From NCBI GenBank assembly GCA_943325515.2, contig CALPPS020000001.1:9411-73410 (forward strand): a stretch of DNA of 64,000 nucleotides, read 5' to 3'. Each line of letters starts with the position of its first letter. The stretch's first letter is position 1. Source of the DNA: Flavobacterium psychrophilum. Its GTDB lineage: Bacteria; Bacteroidota; Bacteroidia; Flavobacteriales; Flavobacteriaceae. Under the pieces are notes generated by a model. It did not search any database and was not told the origin of the DNA. It saw only the letters and a list, made by a program, of their open reading frames with translations. The translations under genes and the position numbers were made by a program. Below are positions 43,606-51,264 of the stretch, piece by piece.

Positions 43606-44568
43606 CTAAATTTTCTCTGTTTTCAACAAACTGATAATTTGTTCTGCTAATTCTGTACCAATTCTATCTTGTGCTTCTAATGTTGCCGCCCCAATATGAG
43701 GTGTCAAAGAAATTTTTGTATGCATAAGAATTTGAATTTCTGGAGTTGGTTCATTTTCAAAAACGTCTAATCCAGCAAACAATAATTTATCAGAGTCTAA
43801 AGCTAAGATTAAGGCTGCTTCATCAATCACACCACCACGAGCACAATTTACGATTCCAACACCATTTTTCATCAACTGAAATTCTTCTTTACCTATAACA
43901 TAACCATCTTGCGCTGGAACATGAAGTGTAATAAAATCTGAGTGTTTAATAACATCTTCCAAAGGTTCAGTTTCAAACTCTACATTGATGAATTGACCGT
44001 TATAGAAATCTACTTTAACTTCAGCTTTGTCTACAAATTTATCAGCTGCAATAACTTTCATTCCTAGACCTAAAGCCATTTTAGCAACGGCTTGTCCGAT
44101 ACGACCAAAACCAATAATTCCTAGTGTTTTTCCACGTAATTCAATACCATTGGCATACGCTTTTTTTAAACCATCAAAGTTACTATCACCTTCAAGAGGC
44201 ATATTTCTATTAGAATCTTGCAAGAAACGAACACCAGTAAACAAATGAGCAAATACCAATTCAGCAACACTTTCAGAGGATGATGCAGGTGTGTTAATTA
44301 CATGTTTTCCATTGGCACGCGCATATTCTACATCAATGTTGTCCATTCCAACACCACCACGACCTATGATTTTTAATCCTGGGCAGGCATCAATGATGTC
44401 TTTACGAACTTTAGTAGCGCTTCTGACTAAAAGTACTGCTACGTCGTTACTATTTATAAAATTTGCTACTTGTTCTTGTGCAACTTTGGTAGTAATTACT
44501 TCAAAACCGCCTTTGTGTAAAGCGTCAATCCCGCTTTGTGAAATTCCGTCGTTGGCTAATACTTTCAT
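43606..44568 (-). CDS. serA: D-3-phosphoglycerate dehydrogenase, short form
   Basis: 320 residues from ATG 44568 (MKVLANDGISQSGIDAL); a longer frame upstream has no conserved residues. It is a 2-hydroxyacid dehydrogenase: GRGGVGMDNIDVEYA (about 80-94), the NAD-binding LGIIGFGRIGQAVAKMALG (about 147-165), NCARGGVIDEAAL and catalytic His in SLTPHIGAATLEAQ. It lacks the C-terminal ACT domain of E. coli SerA, so serine feedback through ACT is not expected. It is downstream of serC on the same strand and starts serine synthesis. Confidence 0.92.
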   Translation of the reverse strand: MKVLANDGISQSGIDALHKGGFEVITTKVAQEQVANFINSNDVAVLLVRSATKVRKDIIDACPGLKIIGRGGVGMDNIDVEYARANGKHVINTPASSSESVAELVFAHLFTGVRFLQDSNRNMPLEGDSNFDGLKKAYANGIELRGKTLGIIGFGRIGQAVAKMALGLGMKVIAADKFVDKAEVKVDFYNGQFINVEFETEPLEDVIKHSDFITLHVPAQDGYVIGKEEFQLMKNGVGIVNCARGGVIDEAALILALDSDKLLFAGLDVFENEPTPEIQILMHTKISLTPHIGAATLEAQDRIGTELAEQIISLLKTEKI

Positions 44569-44662
44569 TTTTTTTGTATAATGTATAATGTAAATTGTAT
44601 ATTGATTTTTTATGAGCAAATCCCGCTATTCGTTTCAATCTTTTTTGTTTAGCACTTTTGTC

Positions 44663-44695
44663 ATTCCGTCTCGTCTTTTTTGACGAGAGAGGAAT
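44663..44695. repeat. Palindromic hairpin between serC and serA
   Basis: ATTCCGTCTCGTC, a T6 loop, then GACGAGAGAGGAAT, forming a 13-bp stem with one bulged base. It lies in the 173-bp spacer between serC and serA. It resembles the dispersed ATTCC...GGAAT palindromes often seen between Flavobacterium genes, and may act as a transcript-processing or attenuation point. Confidence 0.6.
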
Positions 44696-44741
44696 CTCAA
44701 CAAAAAAGGATTTCCACTACTATCGGGGCTAGGGCAATCTA

Positions 44742-45833
44742 TTAAACGGTAACTTCGTTTTGTTTTACTACTTCTTCCAACTCTTTCATCACATCCACCA
44801 AAACCTGAACGCTTTCTAATGGCAAGGCATTGTACATAGAAGCTCGGTAACCACCCACAGAACGATGTCCTGCCAAGCCCGAAATCCCAGCGTCTTTCCA
44901 CATTTTATCGAATGTTTCTTGGTTCTTTTCGTCAACCAATAAGAAGGTAGCATTCATACTACTTCTGTCTTTTGTATCAGCTGTTCCAATGAATAATGGG
45001 TTTCTGTCAATTTCAGTATAAAGTAGCTTGGCTTTCGCTTCGTTTATCTTTTCTATAGCAGCAATTCCTCCTTGCTTTTTCAACCATTGCAATGTTAATA
45101 AACAAGTATAAACAGGAAATACAGCAGGCGTATTATACATGCTTTCAGCTTTTATGTGTTTTTCGTAATCTAAAATACTTGGAACTGTTCTTCCTGATTT
45201 TCCTAAAATCTCTTCTTTAACTACAACAAGTGTAGCTCCTGCAGCACCCATATTTTTCTGTGCACCAGCATAGATCAAATCAAATTTTGAGAAATCTAAA
45301 GTTCTAGAAAAAATATCAGAACTCATATCACAAACTACAGGAATATTTGTAGTTGGAAATGATTTCATTTGTGTCCCAAAAATGGTATTGTTACTTGTGC
45401 AGTGAAAATAATCAGAATCAGAAGGAATAGAATAATTTGTTGGAATATGATTATAATTTTGTTCTTTTGAAGAAGCTACTACATCCGTTTGACCAAAAAG
45501 TTTAGCTTCTTTGATAGCGTTATTAGCCCAAGTTCCAGTATCTAAATAAGCAGCTTTCCCATTAACTTTCATTAAATTGGAAGGTACCATCAAAAATTCT
45601 AAACTTGCGCCACCTTGCAAAAATAATGCTTGATAACCTTTACCTTCCAAACCTAAAAGCTCTAAAACTAAAGCTCTTGCTTCATCCATCACAGCTACAA
45701 AATCTTTACTTCTATGGGAAATTTCAAGGATAGACATACCTGAATTATTGAAGTCTAAAACGGCTTGCGCTGCTTTTTCAAAAACTTCTTGAGGAAGAAT
45801 ACATGGTCCAGCGCTATAATTATGTTTTTTCAT
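44742..45833 (-). CDS. serC: Phosphoserine aminotransferase
   Basis: 363 residues, the standard SerC length. It starts KKHNYSAGPCILPQEVFEKA and has SRSKDFVAVMDEAR-like (SHRSKDFVAVMDEARAL), FLQGGASLEFLMVPSNL, the PLP Lys in IYAGAQKNMGAAGATLVVV, and the closing GHRSVGGYRASMYNALPLES. It makes 3-phosphoserine from 3-phosphohydroxypyruvate and Glu in the step after SerA. The serC-spacer-serA order fits one transcription unit. A 7-bp inverted repeat (TTCTGAA/TTCAGAA, 45838-45856) lies just upstream of the start. Confidence 0.96.
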   Translation of the reverse strand: MKKHNYSAGPCILPQEVFEKAAQAVLDFNNSGMSILEISHRSKDFVAVMDEARALVLELLGLEGKGYQALFLQGGASLEFLMVPSNLMKVNGKAAYLDTGTWANNAIKEAKLFGQTDVVASSKEQNYNHIPTNYSIPSDSDYFHCTSNNTIFGTQMKSFPTTNIPVVCDMSSDIFSRTLDFSKFDLIYAGAQKNMGAAGATLVVVKEEILGKSGRTVPSILDYEKHIKAESMYNTPAVFPVYTCLLTLQWLKKQGGIAAIEKINEAKAKLLYTEIDRNPLFIGTADTKDRSSMNATFLLVDEKNQETFDKMWKDAGISGLAGHRSVGGYRASMYNALPLESVQVLVDVMKELEEVVKQNEVTV

Positions 45834-46005
45834 TTTATTCTGAATTTATTTCAGAATCTTTTATCATCTGAAATGCTGTTATTTTAAAAAATTAAGTCGC
45901 AAATTTCGGAAATAGGGTTGGAAATACCCATTTGTATTTATCAATATTAAATCGATGTTATCAACGAAAACGTTTTAGTTTATAACATTAGTTATACACT
46001 ATCAA

Positions 46006-47064
46006 TCAAATAGATAACAAGAATTCTATTGTATCCAAATTATCGGCGTAATCCCATAATAGTGGTTGCTGTGTTTGTCCAAAGGGAATACTGTTTTTTA
46101 TCCCGCATGAAGACACAACACATTGTATTTTTTCAGCATCGTTAACTAGTTGCTTTTTAATATCTTCAATTTTCTCGTAATATTCATAGAAGATTGAAGA
46201 AATGGGAGAGGCGTAACTACTGTCTTCTTTCAAGGTTAGAAATTCATTATCCAATAATTTGAAATTACTCATCAAGAAAACGGCTTTGTTGTAGTCATAG
46301 TTATTTGAATATTTTTCATAAAAAATGACATCTTTGAATTCATAAATTGATTCAAAAAAAAGCTGAAAATCATAATTTTTAGGTACAATAAGTTTAGAGA
46401 CATTGCGGCAACCTAAACCAAAATAACGGAAAATGTCTTCACCAAGCTTAACTAAATCTTCGCGGGTTTCATTTCCAGTCAAAATGGCAACAGAGTTTCT
46501 GTTTTTTCGAATAATACTTGGTTTGTCTTTAAAATAATATTCAAAATAACGCGCTGTGTTATTACTTCCAGTAGCAATAACGGCATCAAAATTCTCCAGT
46601 TTTCCATCAGTAAAAGTGATGAAATCTTCCATTTCAGGATTAATAGCAGTTAAATAGTTGGCTAAAAATTTAATGAGATGTTGATCATTAGAGGAAGTTT
46701 TTACTAAAACCTTGTGACCCGAAATCAAAACAGATAAAAAATCATGAAAGCCTACTAATGGAATATTTCCTGCCAGAATTAAACTAACTGTTTTTGGCTT
46801 AACTTCAGAAAAGTCATATTTTCCTAACCATTGATTTAAATTATCTTCTTGTAATGCTTTTGACCAAGATTCAATGGCATGATATACTTGATCTGGGGTA
46901 AACCATCCGTTATGTGATTGTGATAAATTAATTAAATTGACAAAATCATCAAAAAACAACTCATTATGAATTACTGTTTCGTCTTTGGTGTTTTTATTTG
47001 AAGAAAATTGACTTAAAAACTTCCCTAATGCAACAAAACATTTTTTTTTATCAATTTGTAACAT
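46006..47064 (-). CDS. LuxC-type acyl-CoA reductase
   Basis: 352 residues of the LuxC family (aldehyde dehydrogenase-like fold). Motifs: GWFTPDQVYHAIESWSKAL (about 53-71), SLILAGNIPLVGFHDFLSVL (about 94-113), IATGSNNTARYFEYYF, and GLGCRNVSKLIVP with the probable catalytic Cys. LuxC proteins reduce activated fatty acids to aldehydes with NADPH. The real substrate in flavobacteria is unknown; no luminescence genes are present. It is divergent from a dicluster ferredoxin across a two-way promoter and is followed downstream by serC. Confidence 0.85.
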   Translation of the reverse strand: MLQIDKKKCFVALGKFLSQFSSNKNTKDETVIHNELFFDDFVNLINLSQSHNGWFTPDQVYHAIESWSKALQEDNLNQWLGKYDFSEVKPKTVSLILAGNIPLVGFHDFLSVLISGHKVLVKTSSNDQHLIKFLANYLTAINPEMEDFITFTDGKLENFDAVIATGSNNTARYFEYYFKDKPSIIRKNRNSVAILTGNETREDLVKLGEDIFRYFGLGCRNVSKLIVPKNYDFQLFFESIYEFKDVIFYEKYSNNYDYNKAVFLMSNFKLLDNEFLTLKEDSSYASPISSIFYEYYEKIEDIKKQLVNDAEKIQCVVSSCGIKNSIPFGQTQQPLLWDYADNLDTIEFLLSI

Positions 47065-47072
47065 TTGTTTTC

Positions 47073-47136
47073 TTGTTTATGAATTGTTTTGATTGTAATT
47101 TTGTACAAAAATAAGGCTAATTTAGTCGAAAGTCAA
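47073..47136. promoter_or_regulatory. Nearly symmetric bidirectional promoter
   Basis: The plus-strand promoter has TTG at 47073-47075 and TAATTTTG at 47096-47103, a 20-base spacer. The minus-strand promoter has TTG at 47134-47136 and TATTTTTG at 47106-47113, also a 20-base spacer. The two -7 boxes are 2 bases apart in a near-palindrome. The ferredoxin and acyl-CoA reductase promoters therefore compete for the same DNA. Confidence 0.65.
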
Positions 47137-47220
47137 AAGTCGGAAGTCAAAAGATGCAAATCGTTTCACTTTCATTGTTTTTTGGACTTTTGGACTTTAG
47201 GCTTTCAAACTTTAAGACTA
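47123..47220. repeat. AGTC-rich imperfect inverted repeat in the ferredoxin leader
   Basis: The left arm 47123-47153 has four AGTC units in steps of 7 to 8 bases (AGTCGAA, AGTCAAA, AGTCGGA, AGTCAAA). The right arm 47184-47220 carries the complementary GACTTT-type units. The arms pair imperfectly around a loop of about 30 bases. It falls wholly in the untranslated leader between the promoter and the ATG at 47227. Confidence 0.6.
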
Positions 47221-47226
47221 AAAAAA

Positions 47227-47577
47227 ATGGCAATTATTATAACTGACGAATGTATTAACTGTGGTGCATGTGAACCGGAATGCCCAAATACAGCTATTTA
47301 CGAAGGTGCTGATGACTGGAGGTACAAGGATGGTACCAAACTTAGAGGAAAAGTAATTTTACCCGATGGAACCGAAATAGATTCAGATGCAGCACAAACT
47401 CCAATATCAGACGATATTTATTATATAGTGCCTGGAAAGTGTACTGAATGTAAAGGTTTTCATGATGAGCCACAATGTGCGGCTGTATGTCCAGTGGATT
47501 GTTGTGTTCCTGATGATAATCATGTGGAGAGTGTAGAAATACTTTTAAATAGACAATCTTTTTTACATAATGAATAA
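47227..47577 (+). CDS. 4Fe-4S dicluster ferredoxin
   Basis: 116 residues from ATG 47227 ([20 protein letters not shown]); a longer frame upstream reads through the leader repeat and is not used. Two cluster sites: [11 protein letters not shown] with a following C-P pair, and [20 protein letters not shown], whose spacing is enlarged in the second site as in YfhL-type ferredoxins. It is a small cytosolic electron carrier. Sharing a promoter region with the LuxC-type reductase suggests a link, but the partner is unknown. It ends at a good terminator. Confidence 0.9.
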   Translation: MAIIITDECINCGACEPECPNTAIYEGADDWRYKDGTKLRGKVILPDGTEIDSDAAQTPISDDIYYIVPGKCTECKGFHDEPQCAAVCPVDCCVPDDNHVESVEILLNRQSFLHNE

Positions 47578-47602
47578 AAAATATTGACTAATTATGATTA
47601 TG

Positions 47603-47639
47603 CCCCAAAAAGTTAAATGCTATTTGGGGGATTTTTTTT
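47603..47639 (+). terminator. Rho-independent terminator after the ferredoxin gene
   Basis: CCCCAAA (47603-47609) pairs with TTTGGGG (47623-47629), followed by GA and an eight-T run (47632-47639), 25 bases after the stop codon. Confidence 0.85.
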
Positions 47640-47745
47640 GGATTATTTAGTTTTTCCAAAAGAAGAAATTTGTTTTGAACGAATTGATAAAGATTCTTAA
47701 GCTAATAAAGAAGTCAAAAACTATCTTGTAACAACTAAATAATCC
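47640..47745. repeat. 106-bp segment with perfect 13-bp terminal inverted repeats
   Basis: GGATTATTTAGTT (47640-47652) is the exact complement of AACTAAATAATCC (47733-47745). The inside holds a coding-like frame from 47638: LDYLVFPKEEICFERIDKDS, a TAA, then ANKEVKNYLVTTK and a TAA at 47740-47742. It could be a tiny non-autonomous element or the remnant of a lost gene. I see no clear target-site duplication. Confidence 0.5.
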
Positions 47746-47775
47746 TTTATTATAAAATCTATACTTTAGTAGGGC

Positions 47776-47806
47776 TTTGCATCTTGGTTATAATACCTTA
47801 TATTTG
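47776..47806 (+). promoter_or_regulatory. Promoter of ychF
   Basis: -33 element TTTG at 47776-47779 and -7 element TATATTTG at 47799-47806, with a 19-base spacer. This is the best full match to the flavobacterial consensus in the window, 25 bases before the ATG at 47832. Confidence 0.7.
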
Positions 47807-47831
47807 CACACTTTTTATAATAAATATAACA

Positions 47832-48926
47832 ATGAAAGCAGGAATTGTAGGATTGCCAAATGTTGGAAAATCAACTTTATTTAATTGTTTATCAAATGCC
47901 AAAGCGCAAAGTGCCAACTTTCCTTTTTGTACTATTGAACCTAATATTGGAGTTGTAAACGTTCCAGACCCAAGAATTAACCGTTTAGAAGAATTGGTGA
48001 AACCAGAGCGAGTTCAAATGGCAACAGTCGATATTGTTGATATTGCAGGATTGGTTAAAGGAGCAAGTAAAGGAGAAGGATTAGGAAACCAATTCTTAGC
48101 TAATATAAGAGAATGTAACGCCATTATACATGTTTTGCGTTGCTTTGATAATGATAATATTGTACACGTAGATGGTAATGTAAATCCTATTCGAGATAAA
48201 GAAACTATCGATATAGAGTTGCAATTAAAAGACTTAGAAACCGTTGAAAAACGTTTAGAAAAAGTTAACCGTGCTGCTAAAACAGGAAATAAAGAAGCAC
48301 AAGTTGAAAAAGCACTTTTGGATAGAATTCGTGAAAATTTATTACAAGCAAAATCAGCTAGAACAGTTGAACCTCAAAATCAAGATGAATTAGAATTAAT
48401 GGAAGATTTTCAATTAATTACCAATAAACCCGTTTTGTATGTTTGTAATGTAGATGAAAATTCGGCGGTAAATGGAAACAAATATGTTGATCAAGTTCGT
48501 GAATTAGTAAAAGATGAAGATGCCGAAGTGATTATTCTTTCAGTTGGAGCAGAGGCAGATATTACAGAATTAGAAAGCTACGAAGAGCGTCAAGTTTTTC
48601 TTGAAGATATGGGATTAACTGAACCAGGTTCGGCAGTTTTAATTCGTGCTGCTTATAAATTATTGAAATTACAAACCTATTTCACTGCGGGAGTTAAAGA
48701 AGTTCGTGCATGGACTATAAAAATTGGTGATACAGCACCAAAGGCGGCTGGAGTAATTCATACTGATTTCGAAAAAGGTTTCATTCGGGCAGAGGTTATT
48801 GCGTTTGAAGAGTTTTCAAATTACGGTTCTGAAGCAAAAGTAAAAGAAGCTGGAAAGTTAAGAGTTGAAGGAAAAGAATACATCGTTAAAGACGGTGATG
48901 TAATGCATTTTAGGTTTAATGTTTAG
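47832..48926 (+). CDS. ychF: Redox-regulated ATPase YchF (Obg-like)
   Basis: 364 residues from ATG 47832 (MKAGIVGLPNVGKSTLFNC); an upstream in-frame start overlaps the promoter and was rejected. G1 is GLPNVGKST. NFPFCTIEPNIGVVNVPDPR and DIVDIAGLVKGASKGEGLGN follow (G3 region). The usual G4 NKxD is replaced by NVDE, the YchF trait behind its ATP preference. A coiled-coil insert (about 130-200) and the C-terminal TGS domain with HTDFEKGFIRAEVI complete it. It binds ribosomes and is linked to oxidative-stress control. Monocistronic, with a terminator at 48952. Confidence 0.96.
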   Translation: MKAGIVGLPNVGKSTLFNCLSNAKAQSANFPFCTIEPNIGVVNVPDPRINRLEELVKPERVQMATVDIVDIAGLVKGASKGEGLGNQFLANIRECNAIIHVLRCFDNDNIVHVDGNVNPIRDKETIDIELQLKDLETVEKRLEKVNRAAKTGNKEAQVEKALLDRIRENLLQAKSARTVEPQNQDELELMEDFQLITNKPVLYVCNVDENSAVNGNKYVDQVRELVKDEDAEVIILSVGAEADITELESYEERQVFLEDMGLTEPGSAVLIRAAYKLLKLQTYFTAGVKEVRAWTIKIGDTAPKAAGVIHTDFEKGFIRAEVIAFEEFSNYGSEAKVKEAGKLRVEGKEYIVKDGDVMHFRFNV

Positions 48927-48951
48927 AATTTTTAAAGATAGAAAAGACTAG

Positions 48952-48978
48952 CCGCAAAAGATATTTTGCGGTTTTTTT
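48952..48978 (+). terminator. Rho-independent terminator after ychF
   Basis: CCGCAAAA pairs with TTTTGCGG around a GATA loop (48952-48971), followed by seven T, 25 bases after the ychF stop. Confidence 0.9.
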
Positions 48979-49186
48979 AAATTCAATTAATTCTTATTTG
49001 ATTAATAATAGAAAAAAAAATCCAAATTCTATTCTCTTTTTTCTTTTATAAATTGTCAAAAACATTCTTAATAACTTCTCAAAATATCATTTTAAAAATC
49101 ATTCGATTACCACTATATTAGCAATTCCGATGTTTGTGCGAATAGCATAAGTCAAACTGAACGGAGTTAAAATCGATAGTTTTATA

Positions 49187-51043
49187 ATGCAAGAACAAAA
49201 CCAATATACCGAAGACAATATCCGTTCACTCGACTGGAAAGAACACATCCGAATGCGCCCAGGAATGTATATCGGAAAACTCGGTGACGGTTCTTCTCCC
49301 GATGATGGAATTTATATACTTCTGAAAGAAACCATCGACAACTGTATCGATGAGTTTGTTATGGGTGCAGGAAAAGTAATTGAGGTCACTATCAAAGACA
49401 AAATGGTTACCGTTCGCGATTTTGGTCGTGGCATTCCGTTAGGAAAAGTGGTGGATGTCGTTTCCAAAATGAATACCGGTGGAAAATATGATTCTAAAGC
49501 ATTTAAGAAATCCGTTGGTTTAAATGGTGTTGGTACCAAAGCCGTAAATGCATTGTCAAATTACTTTCGTGTAGAATCGGTTCGTGATAACCAACAAAAA
49601 GCTGCTGAGTTTTCTGCCGGAAATCTAACTATTGAAGAAGATATAATAGAATCTACCAAACGTAGAGGAACCAAAGTTTCGTTCGTTGCCGATGAAACTA
49701 TTTTCAAAAATTACAAATACCGCAATGAGTACATCATCAAGATGCTCAAAAATTACTGTTATTTAAATCGAGGTTTAACCATTTATTACAACGGAGAAAA
49801 ATACATTTCAGAATATGGCCTAAAAGATTTATTGGAAGAAACGATTTCAGAAGATGACATGCAATATCCGGTGATTCACCTTGAAGGAGAAGATATAGAA
49901 ATTGCTTTAACTCACAGTAAATCGCAATATTCAGAAGAATACCATTCCTTTGTAAACGGACAAAACACCACGCAAGGCGGAACTCATTTAGGTGCTTTCC
50001 GTGAAGCCATTGTAAAAACGATTAAAGAGTTTTACAACAAACCTTTTGAAGCTTCTGATATTCGTAAATCTATTGTTTCAGCTGTAGCGGTAAAAGTAGA
50101 AGAGCCTGTTTTTGAAAGCCAAACCAAAACTAAATTGGGTTCGACAGAAATTGGTCCGAATGGTCCATCAGTACGAACATTTGTCAATGATTTTATCAAA
50201 ACCAAACTGGATAATTTTTTACATAAAAACCCTGAAGTTGCTGATTTACTGCTTCGCAAAATTCTTCAAGCTGAGCGCGAACGAAAAGAGTTATCTGGAA
50301 TTAGAAAATTAGCTAAAGATAGAGCCAAAAAAGCGAGTCTTCATAATAAGAAACTGCGAGATTGTAGAGTTCATTTGACTGATGCTAAAAACCCTCGAAG
50401 TCTGGAAAGTACACTTTTTATTACCGAAGGAGATTCAGCTTCGGGTTCCATTACTAAATCTCGTGATGTGAATACACAAGCCGTTTTTAGTTTACGCGGA
50501 AAGCCCTTAAATTCCTACGGTATGACTAAGAAAATTGTGTATGAGAATGAAGAATTCAATTTGCTGCAAGCTGCTTTGGATATTGAAGAAGACATGGGCG
50601 ATTTGCGTTACAATAATATTGTAATAGCCACTGATGCCGATGTCGATGGAATGCACATTCGATTATTGTTAATCACATTCTTTCTACAATTTTTTCCAGA
50701 GTTGATAAAAGACGGACACTTGTATATTTTGCAAACACCATTATTCCGTGTGCGAAATAAAAAAGAAACCATTTATTGTTATAGCGATCAAGAACGCGTT
50801 GATGCCATCGAAAAATTAAAACCAAAACCAGAGATTACTAGATTTAAAGGTTTGGGTGAAATTTCACCCGATGAGTTTAAAAATTTCATTGGTGAAAGCA
50901 TACGTTTGGATCCAGTAATGTTAGATAAAGCAACCTCTATCGAGACATTGTTAGAATTTTACATGGGTAAAAATACTCCTGATAGACAAACGTTCATTAT
51001 TAATAATTTGAAAGTAGAATTGGATGTGGTGGAAAAAAGTTAA
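49187..51043 (+). CDS. parE: DNA topoisomerase IV subunit B
   Basis: 618 residues: GHKL ATPase domain ([57 protein letters not shown]), transducer, and Toprim domain ([31 protein letters not shown]). It is shorter than GyrB and lies with parC, so it is topoisomerase IV. The enzyme unlinks daughter chromosomes using ATP. A 60-codon ORF lies between parE and parC. The C-terminal [17 protein letters not shown] is standard. Confidence 0.95.
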   Translation: MQEQNQYTEDNIRSLDWKEHIRMRPGMYIGKLGDGSSPDDGIYILLKETIDNCIDEFVMGAGKVIEVTIKDKMVTVRDFGRGIPLGKVVDVVSKMNTGGKYDSKAFKKSVGLNGVGTKAVNALSNYFRVESVRDNQQKAAEFSAGNLTIEEDIIESTKRRGTKVSFVADETIFKNYKYRNEYIIKMLKNYCYLNRGLTIYYNGEKYISEYGLKDLLEETISEDDMQYPVIHLEGEDIEIALTHSKSQYSEEYHSFVNGQNTTQGGTHLGAFREAIVKTIKEFYNKPFEASDIRKSIVSAVAVKVEEPVFESQTKTKLGSTEIGPNGPSVRTFVNDFIKTKLDNFLHKNPEVADLLLRKILQAERERKELSGIRKLAKDRAKKASLHNKKLRDCRVHLTDAKNPRSLESTLFITEGDSASGSITKSRDVNTQAVFSLRGKPLNSYGMTKKIVYENEEFNLLQAALDIEEDMGDLRYNNIVIATDADVDGMHIRLLLITFFLQFFPELIKDGHLYILQTPLFRVRNKKETIYCYSDQERVDAIEKLKPKPEITRFKGLGEISPDEFKNFIGESIRLDPVMLDKATSIETLLEFYMGKNTPDRQTFIINNLKVELDVVEKS

Positions 51044-51048
51044 TTTAT

Positions 51049-51231
51049 ATGAATACGAAAACCATCATACTAGTTCTTATTGTTTTTATTTTTAGTTTTT
51101 CAGCTACTTTTTTTATTATCAAAAGTAATGATCACAAAGAGTGTATTATTTTGCAAAAAAAATCTAAAGATGTAAACGGAAATATAATAGTATTGAAAGA
51201 ACATATTTGTAAAGAAAAATATTCTTTTTAA
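51049..51231 (+). CDS. Small single-span membrane or exported protein between parE and parC
   Basis: 60 residues starting 5 bases after parE: a hydrophobic N terminus (about 5-25, TIILVLIVFIFSFSATFFII) and a short polar part with two Cys (ECIILQKK, EHICKEKY). It keeps reading-frame codon usage like its neighbours, and its tight spacing argues for real expression with parE and parC. No family recognised. Two cysteines about 23 residues apart could be joined outside the cytosol. Confidence 0.5.
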   Translation: MNTKTIILVLIVFIFSFSATFFIIKSNDHKECIILQKKSKDVNGNIIVLKEHICKEKYSF

Positions 51232-51264
51232 AATAAAAATCAAATACGATTCATAATACATTAA

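Noticed and set aside
44635-44901. 88-codon reverse frame over the serC end and spacer
   Set aside because: It overlaps the conserved SerC C terminus in another frame and has a composition rich in Arg, Ser and Gly unlike its neighbours.
47089-47226. N-terminal extension of the ferredoxin through the AGTC leader
   Set aside because: The extension translates the repeat and would bury the promoter in coding sequence; family ferredoxins start at the MAIIITDEC position.
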